Assembly: GCF_022458985.1 (NCBI RefSeq)
Contig: NC_061781.1
Span: 8,047,501-8,111,500, forward strand
Direction: 5' to 3'
Origin: Mugil cephalus
Lineage: Eukaryota > Chordata > Actinopteri > Mugiliformes > Mugilidae
Length of the DNA: 64,000 nt
Shown here: one piece after another, positions 63,276 to 64,000 of the stretch
How the letters are laid out: every line of letters begins with the position of its first letter
Position numbering within the stretch: the first letter of the stretch is position 1
Notes under the pieces: generated by a model
What the model was told of the DNA's origin: nothing
Seen by the model: only the letters and a program-made list of their open reading frames with translations
Database searches by the model: none
Translations under genes and position numbers: made by a program

Positions 63276-64000
63276 GATGATTATTACTTAGCACAGTAAA
63301 CGGTGAGGCAACACTACAATAAGATGAGACTTTGGGGTAGATGCGGAGCGGGAGTGGAGAGGAGGCACAAAGCTAATTAGTCCTCAACAGAAGTGCGTGA
63401 ATGAGAGGAGGAGACAGACACACGTAGGGCTGGTTAACACACAAAGACGGGGCTAGTGATGGGGCAGCAGAGGAGTGGCTGCGCAGAGTAGTTAAACATC
63501 TGTTGCTCTGTGGGACACCCAGACTGCTCTGCAGGGAGAGGTTCCCAAAATAATCATCTCCCAAGTATGCTCGTTAACACAGACATATAAACATTGTAGG
63601 AACTAGTATAAGGTCTAATACAAAAATGTCATTCGTTACAGCGTCCTCAATATATTTAAGAATGGTCTAACCAGTGAATCGGTGAAGTTCATTTCAGAGA
63701 ATTAGTGTAAAAGTGTTGTTTTTTTAGTGTTGGTTAAAGTGCCAACTGAACATATTATGTAGTATACAAAGCACTTGAAGTTATAACCCTTGTTGCATAC
63801 AGTGCCCAGTCAATGTCAGTCAGACGTGTGTTAAAGTACAGGCAGTTCATTGATGATAATTCAAATCAAACAGAATATTAAGAATGATAAATAATATTCG
63901 ACTGCAGAGCTGTTGAGAATATACTTGCTGATTCAAGTCAACTTGGAAATACTTTGTAACTGAACCTGTTGGTCTGATACAATGATTCATATTCTAAACT

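Larger units (their letters stand above)
58305..64000. other. Upstream flank of mnx2 (5.7 kb), no gene supported
   Basis: Minus-strand CCAAT boxes lie at 58607-58603 and 58663-58659, about 300-360 bp upstream of the mnx2 start, in a GC-richer segment that is the likely promoter. Further out are a CA-rich tract (59022-59130), short TACC repeats (about 59567-59585), an octamer-like ATGCAAAT near 62184 and a polypurine tract (63181-63275). The open frames here have no splice context and no similarity I recognise. Confidence 0.65.

Overview
The window is vertebrate nuclear DNA, almost certainly from a teleost fish. It has long introns with GT..AG boundaries, dense CA/TG microsatellites, Tc1-like and hAT-like transposon relics of the kind common in fish, and four recognisable animal genes. 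One of them (mnx2) belongs to a paralogue that, as far as I recall, is kept in fish and birds but lost in placental mammals. There is no bacterial, plasmid or phage content, no CRISPR array and no operon.

Layout. (1) 1-25477, minus strand: wnt6, four coding exons (2014-2475, 3739-4085, 14505-14725, 25398-25477) separated by one short and two very long introns (about 10.4 and 10.7 kb). The introns hold microsatellites, a 236-bp hAT-type MITE, a 1.6-kb dead Tc1/mariner element, and a striking 100-bp self-complementary hairpin at 16356-16455. (2) 25478-37851: about 12 kb without a gene between divergently transcribed wnt6 and fastkd3, with dispersed-repeat fragments and a second Tc1-like relic. 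(3) 37852-41885, plus strand: fastkd3, nine coding exons, 636 residues, a mitochondrial RNA-regulating FASTK/RAP protein. (4) 43636-53920, minus strand: cfap65 (ccdc108), 34 coding exons that join in frame to about 1746 residues, a sperm-flagellum/cilium protein. It converges tail-to-tail with fastkd3. (5) 56031-58304, minus strand: mnx2, three exons, 313 residues, an MNX/HB9-type homeodomain factor. (6) 58305-64000: upstream flank of mnx2, with a long CA-rich tract and a polypurine tract but no gene I can support.

The exon maps were built by hand from splice signals, reading-frame continuity across every junction, and recalled similarity to the human proteins. All junctions keep phase, which is strong internal support. 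The least certain parts are the N-terminus of cfap65, all UTR limits, and which fish paralogue (a or b) wnt6 and mnx2 represent.

The genes do not form one pathway. wnt6 and mnx2 are developmental regulators, cfap65 builds motile axonemes and fastkd3 acts in mitochondria. In human 2q35, WNT6 and CFAP65 are also close together, so the wnt6-cfap65 linkage looks ancestral. fastkd3, which lies on 5p in human, sits between them here.
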